Origin: Synergistaceae bacterium | GTDB taxonomy: Bacteria; Synergistota; Synergistia; Synergistales; Synergistaceae | DNA: 63,555 nucleotides | Reading direction: 5' to 3' | Assembly: GCA_021372895.1 (NCBI GenBank) | Contig: JAJFTP010000012.1 | Coordinates: 1 to 63,555, forward strand | In this document: piece by piece, positions 1-7,047 of the stretch | How positions within the stretch are numbered: the first letter of the stretch is position 1 | Layout: each line of letters opens with the position of its first letter | Translations under genes and position numbers: made by a program | Notes under the pieces: model-generated | The model's input: the letters and a program-made list of their open reading frames with translations, nothing else | Told to the model about the DNA's origin: nothing | Database searches by the model: none

Positions 1-251
1 CCAAAAATCAATCCGCCGATGACAACACCGCCCAAGATTGTTGGTTTCAATGAAAGCTTCACAAGGCCTAAATCATTTAGGAAGTAGATGCCAACCATAG
101 CAACAAGGACGTGGGACAACATAAATTTTACGATGGTCATATCCTTCAGGCGCAAGGCGCCGATTTGTTTGTCATAACGAAGAACGCGGCCCTTTTGCAG
201 GAAAAACCCGAACAGGATACCTGTAATCAAACCATACATGAGAATGGTCAT
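1..251 (-). CDS. YeeE/YedE family transporter half (partial, N-terminal part)
   Basis: The frame opens with an ATG at 251 and runs off the left edge, so only about 83 N-terminal residues are visible. They begin MTILMYGLITGILFGFFLQK and contain hydrophobic segments near residues 3-18, 45-60 and 72-83. This matches the first part of the YeeE/YedE (sulfur transport) membrane family. The start overlaps the stop of the upstream family member by 4 bases (ATGA), so the two are translationally coupled and probably form one transporter built from two small subunits. In characterised relatives (YeeE/TsuA) the substrate is thiosulfate; here the substrate is inference only. Confidence 0.75.
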   Translation of the reverse strand, partial: MTILMYGLITGILFGFFLQKGRVLRYDKQIGALRLKDMTIVKFMLSHVLVAMVGIYFLNDLGLVKLSLKPTILGGVVIGGLIF

Positions 252-766
252 TTGCTGTCATCTCCTTTATACAGTAAATTTGCTGAAATCAGCCCGCCGA
301 CAAAGAAACAGGCTAAAGCTATATATCCGCTGACTGCCAATTGTGAAGCACCGGCAAGGCCATGCCCGCTGGGACAGCCATCAGCCAGGCGTGCGCCAAA
401 CATGGCAATGATACCGCCAATAAAAGCAGTCACCGCTCTTGGTTTAATTGTTGAACCAAAACGGGCTTCCCACATATCAGGCACCATTTTTATCTGAAAA
501 CCTCCGGATGTTATCGCGGAGATAAACGCACCGATGGCAATGCCGACAACGAACATCCACTGCCAGTCTACCATTGGCACTTCTTTGATAAAATAAGCCA
601 TTTGGGCAACCCTCTCCGGCGAAAAGAGCTTTTCAATCATTCCTGCCGTTCTTACGAACGTAGTCGACGCACCGAAGAATTTACCAACAAACCAGGCTGA
701 GCCGATTGCTACCACGCCGCTCATCGCGCCTGCTAAATAAGGACTCCAACTCCCATCCTTTCTCAT
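248..766 (-). CDS. YeeE/YedE family sulfur-transport membrane protein
   Basis: A 172-residue membrane protein with hydrophobic stretches near residues 10-30, 70-90, 110-125 and 140-165. Its conserved loop reads LADGCPSGHGLAG (around 128-140), the cysteine-containing signature of YeeE/YedE proteins, which in TsuA-type thiosulfate transporters lines the substrate path. It is about half the length of a full YeeE, and the downstream gene supplies a second half. A strong GAAGGAGG ribosome site precedes the ATG. It lies 22 bases after the ArsR-type regulator, so expression is probably controlled by that repressor. Family assignment is firm; the sulfur species carried is inferred. Confidence 0.85.
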   Translation of the reverse strand: MRKDGSWSPYLAGAMSGVVAIGSAWFVGKFFGASTTFVRTAGMIEKLFSPERVAQMAYFIKEVPMVDWQWMFVVGIAIGAFISAITSGGFQIKMVPDMWEARFGSTIKPRAVTAFIGGIIAMFGARLADGCPSGHGLAGASQLAVSGYIALACFFVGGLISANLLYKGDDSK

Positions 767-788
767 ATAACCGACCTCCTTCTATTTT

Positions 789-1067
789 CTATAAAAATAA
801 TGCTGTTATCAATGCTTCAACCCGATTATCGCTTACCCTGTATTTGATTTCCTTCCCGTTCCGCGCGCCTGTTATGACACCCGCTGCTTTTAATTTTTGC
901 AGATGCTGTGAAATTGTGGATTGCGGTTCATGGAGGCATGACTGCATGTAAGAAACGTTACATTCACCTTTGCTTAACAATCCTTTTACAATGCAAAGAC
1001 GCACAGGGTGAGCCAAAACCTTCAGAAGCTCTGCTGCTTCGTTAAACTTCTCAAAATCGCGATCCAT
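789..1067 (-). CDS. ArsR-family transcriptional repressor
   Basis: A winged-helix regulator of 92 residues. The recognition region reads PQSTISQHLQKLKAAGV, typical of ArsR/SmtB proteins. The frame can be extended to an ATG at 1106, but a consensus promoter places its -10 box at 1107-1112. Transcription would therefore start near 1100, so I choose the ATG at 1067. Cysteines lie at residues 25, 36 and 44 (this numbering), flanking the second and third helices, where ArsR sensors often bind metal or react with persulfide. The gene heads a likely operon with the two YeeE/YedE genes, which suggests sensing of a reactive sulfur species; this is inference, and a metalloid signal is also possible. 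Confidence 0.85.
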   Translation of the reverse strand: MDRDFEKFNEAAELLKVLAHPVRLCIVKGLLSKGECNVSYMQSCLHEPQSTISQHLQKLKAAGVITGARNGKEIKYRVSDNRVEALITALFL

Positions 1068-1105
1068 TAAAGCACCAACTTTCGATATAAACATCTTAAT
1101 ATTCA

Positions 1106-1135
1106 TATATTATGATATAAAAATGTAAAAGTCAA
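1106..1135 (-). promoter_or_regulatory. Promoter and palindromic operator of the arsR-yeeE operon
   Basis: On the minus strand TTGACT (1130-1135) and TAATAT (1107-1112) are spaced by 17 bases, close to the sigma-70 consensus. An imperfect palindrome on the plus strand, TATAT-TATG-ATATA (1106-1119), overlies the -10 box, the usual position for an ArsR autorepression site. The promoter is seen directly; the operator role is inferred. Confidence 0.65.
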
Positions 1136-1687
1136 TAATCTATTTTTAAGAGGAAGTATGGAAAAATATTTGCAGCCTGGTCTTCGGTCTGGCTGATTGC
1201 GAAAAGACATCCGACTTGGTAACTTGGACTATGCTATGCTTCACTATTCAGCACCGCGGAGGAATCAACTGATTTTGCAGGCTCTAAAAAAACGCGTTTC
1301 GCATTGTGGATGTGGAGGGGGTTTTGTTTATTTTATGCTGTGTTGGGTATAAATTTGCAACTGAGTCGGCTCTTGCTCTATCATAGAGGAATTGCGAATC
1401 CATATCATTAAGAATCACCTCAGCAGTATGCGTGAGAAAAGTTAGGATTACCTAGGGAAAGCATATAAGAAGGATGTGGCAATGAACATAGATAGGGCTC
1501 AAGGGGTGTTTTTCAAATCACACCACCTTATTTTGTGATGTCTCCCTGGGCTTGTTTAACGGGATTCACCCAAGGAATTGGGAATGTTTTTTAGCCTCTG
1601 TTTTTTAATAAAAGACCACTACTGCAACAACGAGTGATAATATGCCGCAATCAGCCACCTTTTTGTTGCCGTTGACCTCTTGCATCT
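1136..1687. other. Non-coding stretch, no recognisable gene
   Basis: About 550 bases between the arsR promoter and the small secreted protein. No frame is long enough or family-like enough to call. A plus-strand frame from about 1142 to 1395 is open apart from one stop, but resembles nothing I know. Short inverted repeats occur near 1510-1540 (ATCACA/TGTGAT) without a T-tract. The stretch begins the gene-poor accessory region and may be decayed DNA. Confidence 0.4.
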
Positions 1688-2116
1688 TTATTTTTGATAT
1701 TTAGCTTCAGATATAGCTTTTACCCACTCCCAAATATGTTCGCCAACAGTCTCAGGAACTATTTCTTTCCACTTATCAATTGATAAATTGGAATTAAACA
1801 ATTCTTCATGTTCTCCATTTTCAAAATAAACATATTGTGCTAAATTTTGACTTTGACGTTCATTTAATTTATATGCATCAAAATACATAAAATGTGACAC
1901 TTTCTTTTTTGATATTTTGTTTACACGTTTTAATTCTTCCCCTATCGGAATACACTTTTTCCAACAAGTCACATAATCTCCCTTATTCTGAAAAGAATCT
2001 GAATCTAAATAAATTGAATAATAATCATCATCCCTGTATATTTCAACAAAATTTGCAGCACTTGCCATAGACGCAACACAGAAGGCCAATAATAATGCCA
2101 CAATTATTTTTTTCAC
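1688..2116 (-). CDS. Small secreted protein of unknown function
   Basis: A 142-residue product starting at a GTG preceded by GGGGAGGGGG. The N-terminus (VKKIIVALLLAFCVASMASA) is a classic Sec signal peptide with a likely cleavage after ASA. The mature part begins NFVEIYRDDDYYSIYLD and is rich in aromatic and charged residues, with cysteines only near C53 and C57 (CWKKC). The opening resembles small periplasmic proteins that report a surface variable (pattern: W/F-x-x-I-x-R-D-x-x), but I cannot name a family. The reading frame extends upstream without a stop into a separate protein fragment; the GTG with its ribosome site and signal peptide decides the start. Confidence 0.65.
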   Translation of the reverse strand: MKKIIVALLLAFCVASMASAANFVEIYRDDDYYSIYLDSDSFQNKGDYVTCWKKCIPIGEELKRVNKISKKKVSHFMYFDAYKLNERQSQNLAQYVYFENGEHEELFNSNLSIDKWKEIVPETVGEHIWEWVKAISEAKYQK

Positions 2117-2434
2117 AGAAACCCCCTCCCCTATTGATCCTTTTTCTCCGCGTTCCTCTTGATTATCTCTGCCCCCAACTTCCTGTACAACTCTCCCGAT
2201 GTCAGCGGCTCGTTCTTTTGCTCTGAGACTGTCTCCGGAGTAGTCTTTGAGGATCTGCTCGAATAGTATCACCCTATCACGTACCCACGCGTATAAATCG
2301 GGTCGTCCGGAGGCGCTAATTTGATCGAGAATTCCTCCTCCGGTTCTGTCTTCTTCCCAGTCTTGGACATAACCATACTCCCCCTCCACCGTAATAATCT
2401 CCAGCACCTCTGCTACGAAAATAAGACGCAACAC
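2117..2434 (-). pseudogene. Truncated protein fragment in frame with the secreted protein
   Basis: The frame stays open for about 106 codons upstream of the secreted-protein start and encodes a plausible soluble segment (for example LEIITVEGEYGYVQDWEEDR and GRPDLYAWVRDRVILFEQIL). The first part looks loosely like an SH3-type strand pattern, the second like an amphipathic helix. No good start is visible and the upstream side meets insertion-sequence DNA near 2440. I read it as the 3' remnant of a gene cut by the neighbouring element. It could instead be translated as a longer fusion with the downstream protein, but the internal signal peptide argues against that. Confidence 0.35.
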
Positions 2435-2539
2435 CGTGCTACCTTTATTTTCATTCCCGGCTGTGATGGCATTTCATGGGGCGTTGAAAAATACATATAG
2501 GATCACGCGAAAAAAACAAGAGAAAAGCCCCTTGAGTGG

Positions 2540-3275
2540 TATAATTGAGATAGCGACAAATCAAGCAATACCAACAACAGGGAAGCTTTCCTATGACAAA
2601 CATTATAGCAGATATAAATGATAACCGCGACGTCTTTAAATCATCGGTTGACCATTTCTTTTCCAGAATAAATATATCCAAACAGCTCAAGATCTCAAAC
2701 TTTTACAAGGAGTCGGGGTTCAGCTGCACTCAGATACTCAAGGAGTTTTCTACCCTGGTTTTTACAGGCAAAAACCTTTACGGAAGTCTGTTATCGGAGG
2801 ATGCGGTGCTCTCCTTCAGCAAGAACACAGCGTACCGTTTCCTCAACAGCGGACATTTCAACTGGAAAAAAACTTCTGTATAGGGTAATGTCTCAGCTCA
2901 TTTCAGAAGTCGACCGCCTGACAGGAAACAACAGGGAGTCGGTGCTTATAGCAGATGATTCCCTGTTTAGCAGACAGCGCAGCAAGAAAGTGGGACTGCT
3001 TTCTAGAGTGTTCGGCCATACAAGCCATATATACTGCCGCGGGTTCCGTATGCTTACCCTTGGATGGTCTGACGGCAACACATTCCTTCCGGTCAATTTC
3101 AGCCTTCTGAGCTCACCAAGAGATGAAAATGTGATCTGCCCGGGCCAGGAGGCCGATAAGCGTACCAACGGCTATAAGCGGCGTAAACTTGCAAGGATGT
3201 CGACAACGGATGTTATTATTGAAATGCTTCACAATGCAGGCAGTATACCCGCAATATTCGTGCTCTTCGACGTAG
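2540..3275 (+). pseudogene. IS4-type transposase remnant, frameshifted and truncated
   Basis: The first frame opens at 2593 with MTNIIADINDNRDVFKSSVD and reads as a transposase N-terminus up to about 2870 (NTAYRFLNSGHFNW), where it falls into a stop. The adjacent frame continues with VLIADDSLFSRQRSKKVGLL, RGFRMLTLGWSDGNTF and KRTNGYKRRKL, the conserved core of a clostridial-type IS4 transposase including the first catalytic Asp region (ADDS). Similarity ends near IPAIFVLFD at about 3275, before the remaining catalytic residues. A TATAAT box at 2540-2545 probably belongs to the element. About half of the usual length of roughly 450 residues remains, so it is dead. Left and right ends of the element are not resolved. 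Confidence 0.8.
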
Positions 3276-3345
3276 TGTGCTATAGACGCTGTCGCAAGGA
3301 TGCTTTCCCATGTAGTCCTTATCGCCGTATTTGCCGGTTTATGAT

Positions 3346-4416
3346 CTACAACTCAGGTCCCTGCTCCTGTTCCAGTTTTTCCTTTTCTGCATTGAGAGTT
3401 TCCAGGATCATTTTCAATGAGGCGGTTTTATTTTCGATGTTTTTCTCCTGTTCCTCGCCTGCTTCCAGAATCATCTTGATTACTTCCGGATTATTGCCGC
3501 CGAGCCTGGGGTCCTCTGCTCTATGCCACTGTTTTTCAGTATGTATCCAGTGATTTCTGAAAGGAAGGTTCTGTCTTATAGCGTCTATTACTGGAAGAAG
3601 GAACAGCTTCGTGCCTGATACCGCCTCCGAAAAAGAACGGTTATCCAACACCTTTTTGCTGCGAAGAAATCCTTTCCAACGCTGCTGCCTCTCATAATTA
3701 TCCGTAAAGCTTTCTTCAAATGCCGCAATTTCTTCAAAATGGGTATAACGGTTTTCAAATGTTTCTATTATTGCCTGCTTGAGCATTTCTCCGTTAAAAT
3801 CTTCACGCTCTGAAAGAGTGCAGAGATCATAAAAGTCTTTATAACGGCTGTTTGTCAGTCCAAGTGAAACAATCGCCTCAATTTTTTCCGCTACGATTGA
3901 ATAAGTGGGGTATGCGAAAATATGGGGAGCGTCATTGTCGAGAATGGTGGGATAATCCATTATAATCCTGTCGGGATAGATAATATCACCGAATCCGATA
4001 TCTATGCTGACAGGAATCCTTGTTCTGTCGAGATAGGCTGCTGTAGTAACCTTTACACCGTGATATTTCTTGAATTCCGTAATATTGTCGACATCCAGCG
4101 CATCAATATCAAAACGGATAGGGTCATCCGTCTCGATGGAAAGAATCTGCGCAAATACACTTTTCAGTTCATCCTTGTCATTGGTGATATTCCCGCCAAG
4201 GAGATCGATATCGGTAGTGGCGCGGGTAAAGTCATCCTCATATAAGCCATAGAGAAGAATGCCGCCTTTTAAAGTGAAATTATCCATATACTTGGATTTT
4301 GAAATACGAAAGAGTACACGCTCTAAAATATAAGCGGTCAGCACATCTTGAAATATCCGTCCGCTTTTTATTGCGTAATTTTTTAATCTGTCCTTTATCG
4401 AAGCGGCGCCGCTCAT
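3346..4416 (-). CDS. abiEii: AbiEii-type nucleotidyltransferase toxin (locus 1)
   Basis: A 356-residue member of the AbiEii/AbiGii toxin family. Visible motifs are the nucleotide-binding TLKGGILLYGL (around 48-58), the acidic pair in TTDIDLLGG (around 67-75), VAEKIEAIV (around 173-181) and RYKDFYDL (around 190-197). AbiEii proteins are DNA polymerase beta-like nucleotidyltransferases that block growth when not countered by AbiEi, and characterised pairs abort phage infection. The ATG overlaps the antitoxin stop by 4 bases (ATGA) and has a GGAGG site. A coiled-coil-like charged tail fills the last 45 residues and is absent from the second toxin in this window. Phage defence here is inferred from the family. 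Confidence 0.92.
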   Translation of the reverse strand: MSGAASIKDRLKNYAIKSGRIFQDVLTAYILERVLFRISKSKYMDNFTLKGGILLYGLYEDDFTRATTDIDLLGGNITNDKDELKSVFAQILSIETDDPIRFDIDALDVDNITEFKKYHGVKVTTAAYLDRTRIPVSIDIGFGDIIYPDRIIMDYPTILDNDAPHIFAYPTYSIVAEKIEAIVSLGLTNSRYKDFYDLCTLSEREDFNGEMLKQAIIETFENRYTHFEEIAAFEESFTDNYERQQRWKGFLRSKKVLDNRSFSEAVSGTKLFLLPVIDAIRQNLPFRNHWIHTEKQWHRAEDPRLGGNNPEVIKMILEAGEEQEKNIENKTASLKMILETLNAEKEKLEQEQGPEL

Positions 4417-4994
4417 ATCAGCACCTCCACAAATTGTTTCATAGTCGTTTTAAGGCGGAGCATCCCGGCATACCGCGTCAGTCGGTTAAGGTCTCGGTTC
4501 CGCTTATTCAGATATTTTTTAATGACCTCGACAGCCGGTTCAAATCCCAGCTTGTTGCGATAGAAGATAACGTCGCATACTGTTTTTTCCATATCGTAAA
4601 TATAAAAGGGATTGCCGTCCGCATTGACTTTTTCTACTCCGACTTTATATCGTTGATCCGAAAAAAGATAGAATCGCATCAGCGGCCAGTCAGGCGACCG
4701 CGGCACCCTTGATCTCCGGGGGAGGGCAACGTCAATTTGCGCGGGTCTTTCTGTTGTAAGCTCATAATATGCTGCCGCACTCATAAGGCAGATTATGCCT
4801 TTTTCATCAGAGTAGGCGGGAACGGCATAGAAATCGTTGATTTCGCCGTTATATTCCATGTTTTCATAGTAGCTGCGGTTGACCCTGCCAAGTTTCCCTG
4901 CCGAAACAAGCTGATTTATCTTATAGAGGGAATACCCGTCCTCTTTCAGGTTCTTAAGAGGTATAAATTGCCGCTTTTGGATTTCTGCGTTCAT
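4413..4994 (-). CDS. abiEi: AbiEi-type antitoxin and autorepressor (locus 1)
   Basis: A 193-residue AbiEi-family protein: an N-terminal winged-helix part (KDGYSLYKINQLVSAGKLGR-type) followed by the conserved C-terminal antitoxin domain (DMEKTVCDVIFYRNKLG, ending in LRLKTTMKQFVEVLI). The frame extends to an ATG at 5012, but AAGGAGGT lies just before the ATG at 4994, which I take as the start. In the family it both represses its own promoter and neutralises AbiEii; a perfect inverted repeat lies upstream. It ends in a 4-base overlap with the toxin gene, as is usual for these pairs. Confidence 0.9.
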   Translation of the reverse strand: MNAEIQKRQFIPLKNLKEDGYSLYKINQLVSAGKLGRVNRSYYENMEYNGEINDFYAVPAYSDEKGIICLMSAAAYYELTTERPAQIDVALPRRSRVPRSPDWPLMRFYLFSDQRYKVGVEKVNADGNPFYIYDMEKTVCDVIFYRNKLGFEPAVEVIKKYLNKRNRDLNRLTRYAGMLRLKTTMKQFVEVLI

Positions 4995-5015
4995 GGGAAC
5001 ACCTCCTTGCATGAT

Positions 5016-5056
5016 ATTTTAACCAATGTTTTCAGTTTTGTAAATATGAAAACATT
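5016..5056 (-). promoter_or_regulatory. Promoter and inverted-repeat operator of AbiE locus 1
   Basis: A perfect 10-base inverted repeat, AATGTTTTCA (5025-5034) and TGAAAACATT (5047-5056), is separated by 12 bases. On the minus strand a -35 box TTTACA (5039-5044) lies in its spacer and a -10 box TAAAAT (5016-5021) follows after 17 bases, so a bound repressor would cover the promoter. AbiEi antitoxins are known to bind paired inverted repeats and repress their operon; use of this site is inferred. Confidence 0.65.
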
Positions 5057-5170
5057 AAATCAAAACAGGACATAAGGAAGCGGGCTCGCGAACGACGGAA
5101 CGGTGGCTCATGAAGTGTGGAATGGCGGGCTCATTTCAACGTAATATGCATCCTCCTCAAATAATGTGAG

Positions 5171-5646
5171 TTATTTAATTTCCTCATATTCAATAATGTT
5201 AAACCAATTACTCTCTATAAGTTTTTTAGCCCCGCTATCAGAGTAAAACCAGTTACCCTTTATAACACCCCATTCTTCAATGTCAGTCCTTTGACGATAC
5301 TTCCTGCTCTGTTTCCCGACCATTTGGCGTATTGAGCCTTGGCCCGGCGCTCTGTCTCTGTTTTTTCCTGTGTGCCCCAGTTTTCTAAATACGATTCCGT
5401 GATCTCGCTTGCGTCTACAGAATAGAAAGAAGTTTTGTTGAAGTAGCTAGAAGTGTGGTGCCATGATGACTCATACAAGGCCAGATCCCTCAGTGCTTCA
5501 ACAGGCATCTTCTCAATGTCGGAGAGCGGGACGTTTAACTCGGTCTCTTCATCTTTCAACTGTCGTTTGATTTCTATCGCCTCTCTGCATGCATATTGTT
5601 TCACCACTCCATTCCACTTATGCATATGTATGTTGAAATGAGCCAT
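5171..5646 (-). pseudogene. Unrecognised gene, frameshifted, 5' end abutting an IS21 remnant
   Basis: The main frame gives a hydrophilic product containing VPLSDIEKMPVEALRDLALY and YESSWHHTSSYFNKTSFYSV, ending near AQYAKWSGN. About 60 codons later in sequence order it hits a stop at 5260, but a neighbouring frame continues smoothly as KYRQRTDIEEWGVIKGNWFY and ends SNWFNIIEYEEIK at a TAA (5171-5173). One single-base change near 5310-5320 would rejoin them. The 5' end merges with istB sequence, so the true start is lost or is the ATG at 5646 or 5625. I do not recognise the family. Either a pseudogene or a sequencing error. Confidence 0.5.
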
Positions 5647-6068
5647 CTGAATGAGAAAACGACAGTTCTTCGAGCAGATCGGGGATTCTGGCGTACTTTG
5701 CGGAATATCGTCCCCGGCAGGCTGCTGTTCCGAGCGCACATGCCAGGTATGTTTTGCCCACTCCGGGTGTATCCCATGATTATGATGTTCTGTCCGTTTG
5801 CGATGTATCCGCAGCAGGCAAGCTCGTTTATGAGGCGTCTGTCAAGGTTTCTCTCAGGAAGTAGGAAGGCAGTCAATGTCTGTAACTGAGGCGCTTTTGT
5901 AACAGAATGACGGATCGCGGGTAAGATCCGTTATCCTTCTGCTTTTTCTCCTGTGCCACTCTCTGTCCACCGGCATGCTCATCTGGTCTTCGAATTGAGT
6001 TCCATGAAGCTCTTGTCCTCTATGCGTTCACGTATGTCTTTTGAGAAGACCATATTTTCATGTCTCAT
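5634..6068 (-). pseudogene. istB: IS21-type istB helper ATPase remnant, three reading frames
   Basis: Read across frames, this is an IstB: EDKSFMEL, then FEDQMSMPVDREWHRRKSRR, then ERNLDRRLINELACCGYIAN, then IIIMGYT, then GVGKTYLACALGTAACR (Walker A) and KYARIPDLLEELSFSHSDGSF. One frameshift lies near 6000 (before FEDQM), one near 5880 and one at the Walker A, where an extra C splits GYT from GVGKT. The Walker B region and C-terminus are missing, and no istA is present on the upstream side. It is the relic of an IS21-family element, dead and truncated at both ends. Confidence 0.8.
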
Positions 6069-6098
6069 TTCTTGGGAGCGCTATAATTCAGAAAGATA

Positions 6099-6329
6099 AT
6101 GAAACACATCAGCGAAGACAGCTTCGATTTTACTATGTATCCTAACCTGCTGTTGCTTCTGTGGGACAGGAACCGCAAGGTCCTGGAAGCGGCCGACGCA
6201 TTTGACGTGCTTGACGAACGACTGGCCAAATATATCAGGCCGGAATGGCTTACAGACGAGGAGAAAAAAGTCATACAAGTCCTTGCCGACCGGTTCTCAG
6301 CCGGCATTATCAATGGCTGGGATTCCTGA
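6099..6329 (+). CDS. Small hypothetical protein
   Basis: A 76-residue soluble product, MKHISEDSFDFTMYPNLLLL at the start and ending VLADRFSAGIINGWDS. A weak AGAAAG site precedes the ATG. The composition (acidic, helical, two tryptophans) looks like a real protein rather than noise, but I recognise no domain and it has no clear partner. It lies between the istB relic and the second AbiE locus, on the same strand as the latter, about 125 bases upstream of its start and separated from it by that locus's own promoter. It may be a fragment of a longer gene. Confidence 0.4.
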   Translation: MKHISEDSFDFTMYPNLLLLLWDRNRKVLEAADAFDVLDERLAKYIRPEWLTDEEKKVIQVLADRFSAGIINGWDS

Positions 6330-6388
6330 TCAGTGATTCGATACGCATGACAGAGACGGAATTAATTGCAAAAATAGATTATCGCTTG

Positions 6389-6435
6389 TTGAACATTTAC
6401 ACTACATTATGCTATAGTGTGTAGCGTAAATGTTC
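6389..6435 (+). promoter_or_regulatory. Promoter and 16-base inverted-repeat operator of AbiE locus 2
   Basis: GAACATTTACACTACA (6391-6406) and TGTAGCGTAAATGTTC (6420-6435) form an inverted repeat matching at 15 of 16 positions, with a 13-base spacer. A promoter TTGAAC (6389-6394), 18 bases, TATAGT (6413-6418) runs through it, with the -10 box in the spacer. It is the expected binding site for AbiEi autorepression. The half-sites differ from those at locus 1, so the two antitoxins probably recognise different DNA. Confidence 0.75.
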
Positions 6436-6453
6436 ATACAGGAGGTGACGGTT

Positions 6454-7047
6454 ATGAACGACTGCGAAACGATCCTGAAAATGCTTAAAGAAGGCAAGGG
6501 TTTTATTACCGCTTCGGAGGTAACTGCAGCGGGAATTCAGCGGCGCGCGCTGGGTGAGCTTGTGACGACAAATCGTGTTTATCGCGTGGCGAGAGGAATC
6601 TACGCGCTGCCTGAAACGTGGGAGGACGAAATGTATTTCCTGCAATATCGTTTTTCGAAAGGCATTTTTTCCAATGAAACGGCTTTGTATCTGCACGGAC
6701 TTTCCGATCGCACACCGATGAGCTACACGCTGACATTCCCCCACGGCTACAACGCCGTGGGACTTAAAAGCCTTAACGCGAATTCAAAATTCGTAATACC
6801 CGAAATTTATGATTTGGGTATTACAGAAAAACCCTCCCCCTGTGGGAATCCTCTTCGCGTCTATAACGTGGAGAGAACACTATGCGACATCGTTAAAGGT
6901 AAAAACGCCTATGATATTCAGCTTGTGACTCAGGCAATGAAAGCCTATGCGGTTTCCAGGGAAAAGGATGTGGCAAAACTCGTGGAATACGCGGAACGGT
7001 TACGCGTAAAACCCAAGATACTCAGATTTATGGAGGTTTTGCTGTGA
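6454..7047 (+). CDS. abiEi: AbiEi-type antitoxin and autorepressor (locus 2)
   Basis: A 197-residue AbiEi-family protein. The N-terminal winged helix is visible as GFITASEVTAAGIQRRALGE followed by VYRVARGIYALP, and the antitoxin domain carries NVERTLCDIVKGKNAYD and ends LRVKPKILRFMEVLL. AGGAGGTGA at 6440-6448 fixes the ATG at 6454 rather than the in-frame codon at 6430. The last codons overlap the toxin's GTG start (GTGA). Sequence similarity to the antitoxin of locus 1 is confined to family motifs, so this is not a recent duplication. Its strong upstream palindrome points to autoregulation. Confidence 0.92.
   Translation: MNDCETILKMLKEGKGFITASEVTAAGIQRRALGELVTTNRVYRVARGIYALPETWEDEMYFLQYRFSKGIFSNETALYLHGLSDRTPMSYTLTFPHGYNAVGLKSLNANSKFVIPEIYDLGITEKPSPCGNPLRVYNVERTLCDIVKGKNAYDIQLVTQAMKAYAVSREKDVAKLVEYAERLRVKPKILRFMEVLL

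Noticed and set aside
1142-1395. Plus-strand frame with one internal stop that looks faintly like a membrane protein
   Set aside because: No start, no ribosome site and no recognisable family; similarity to a protein is only compositional.
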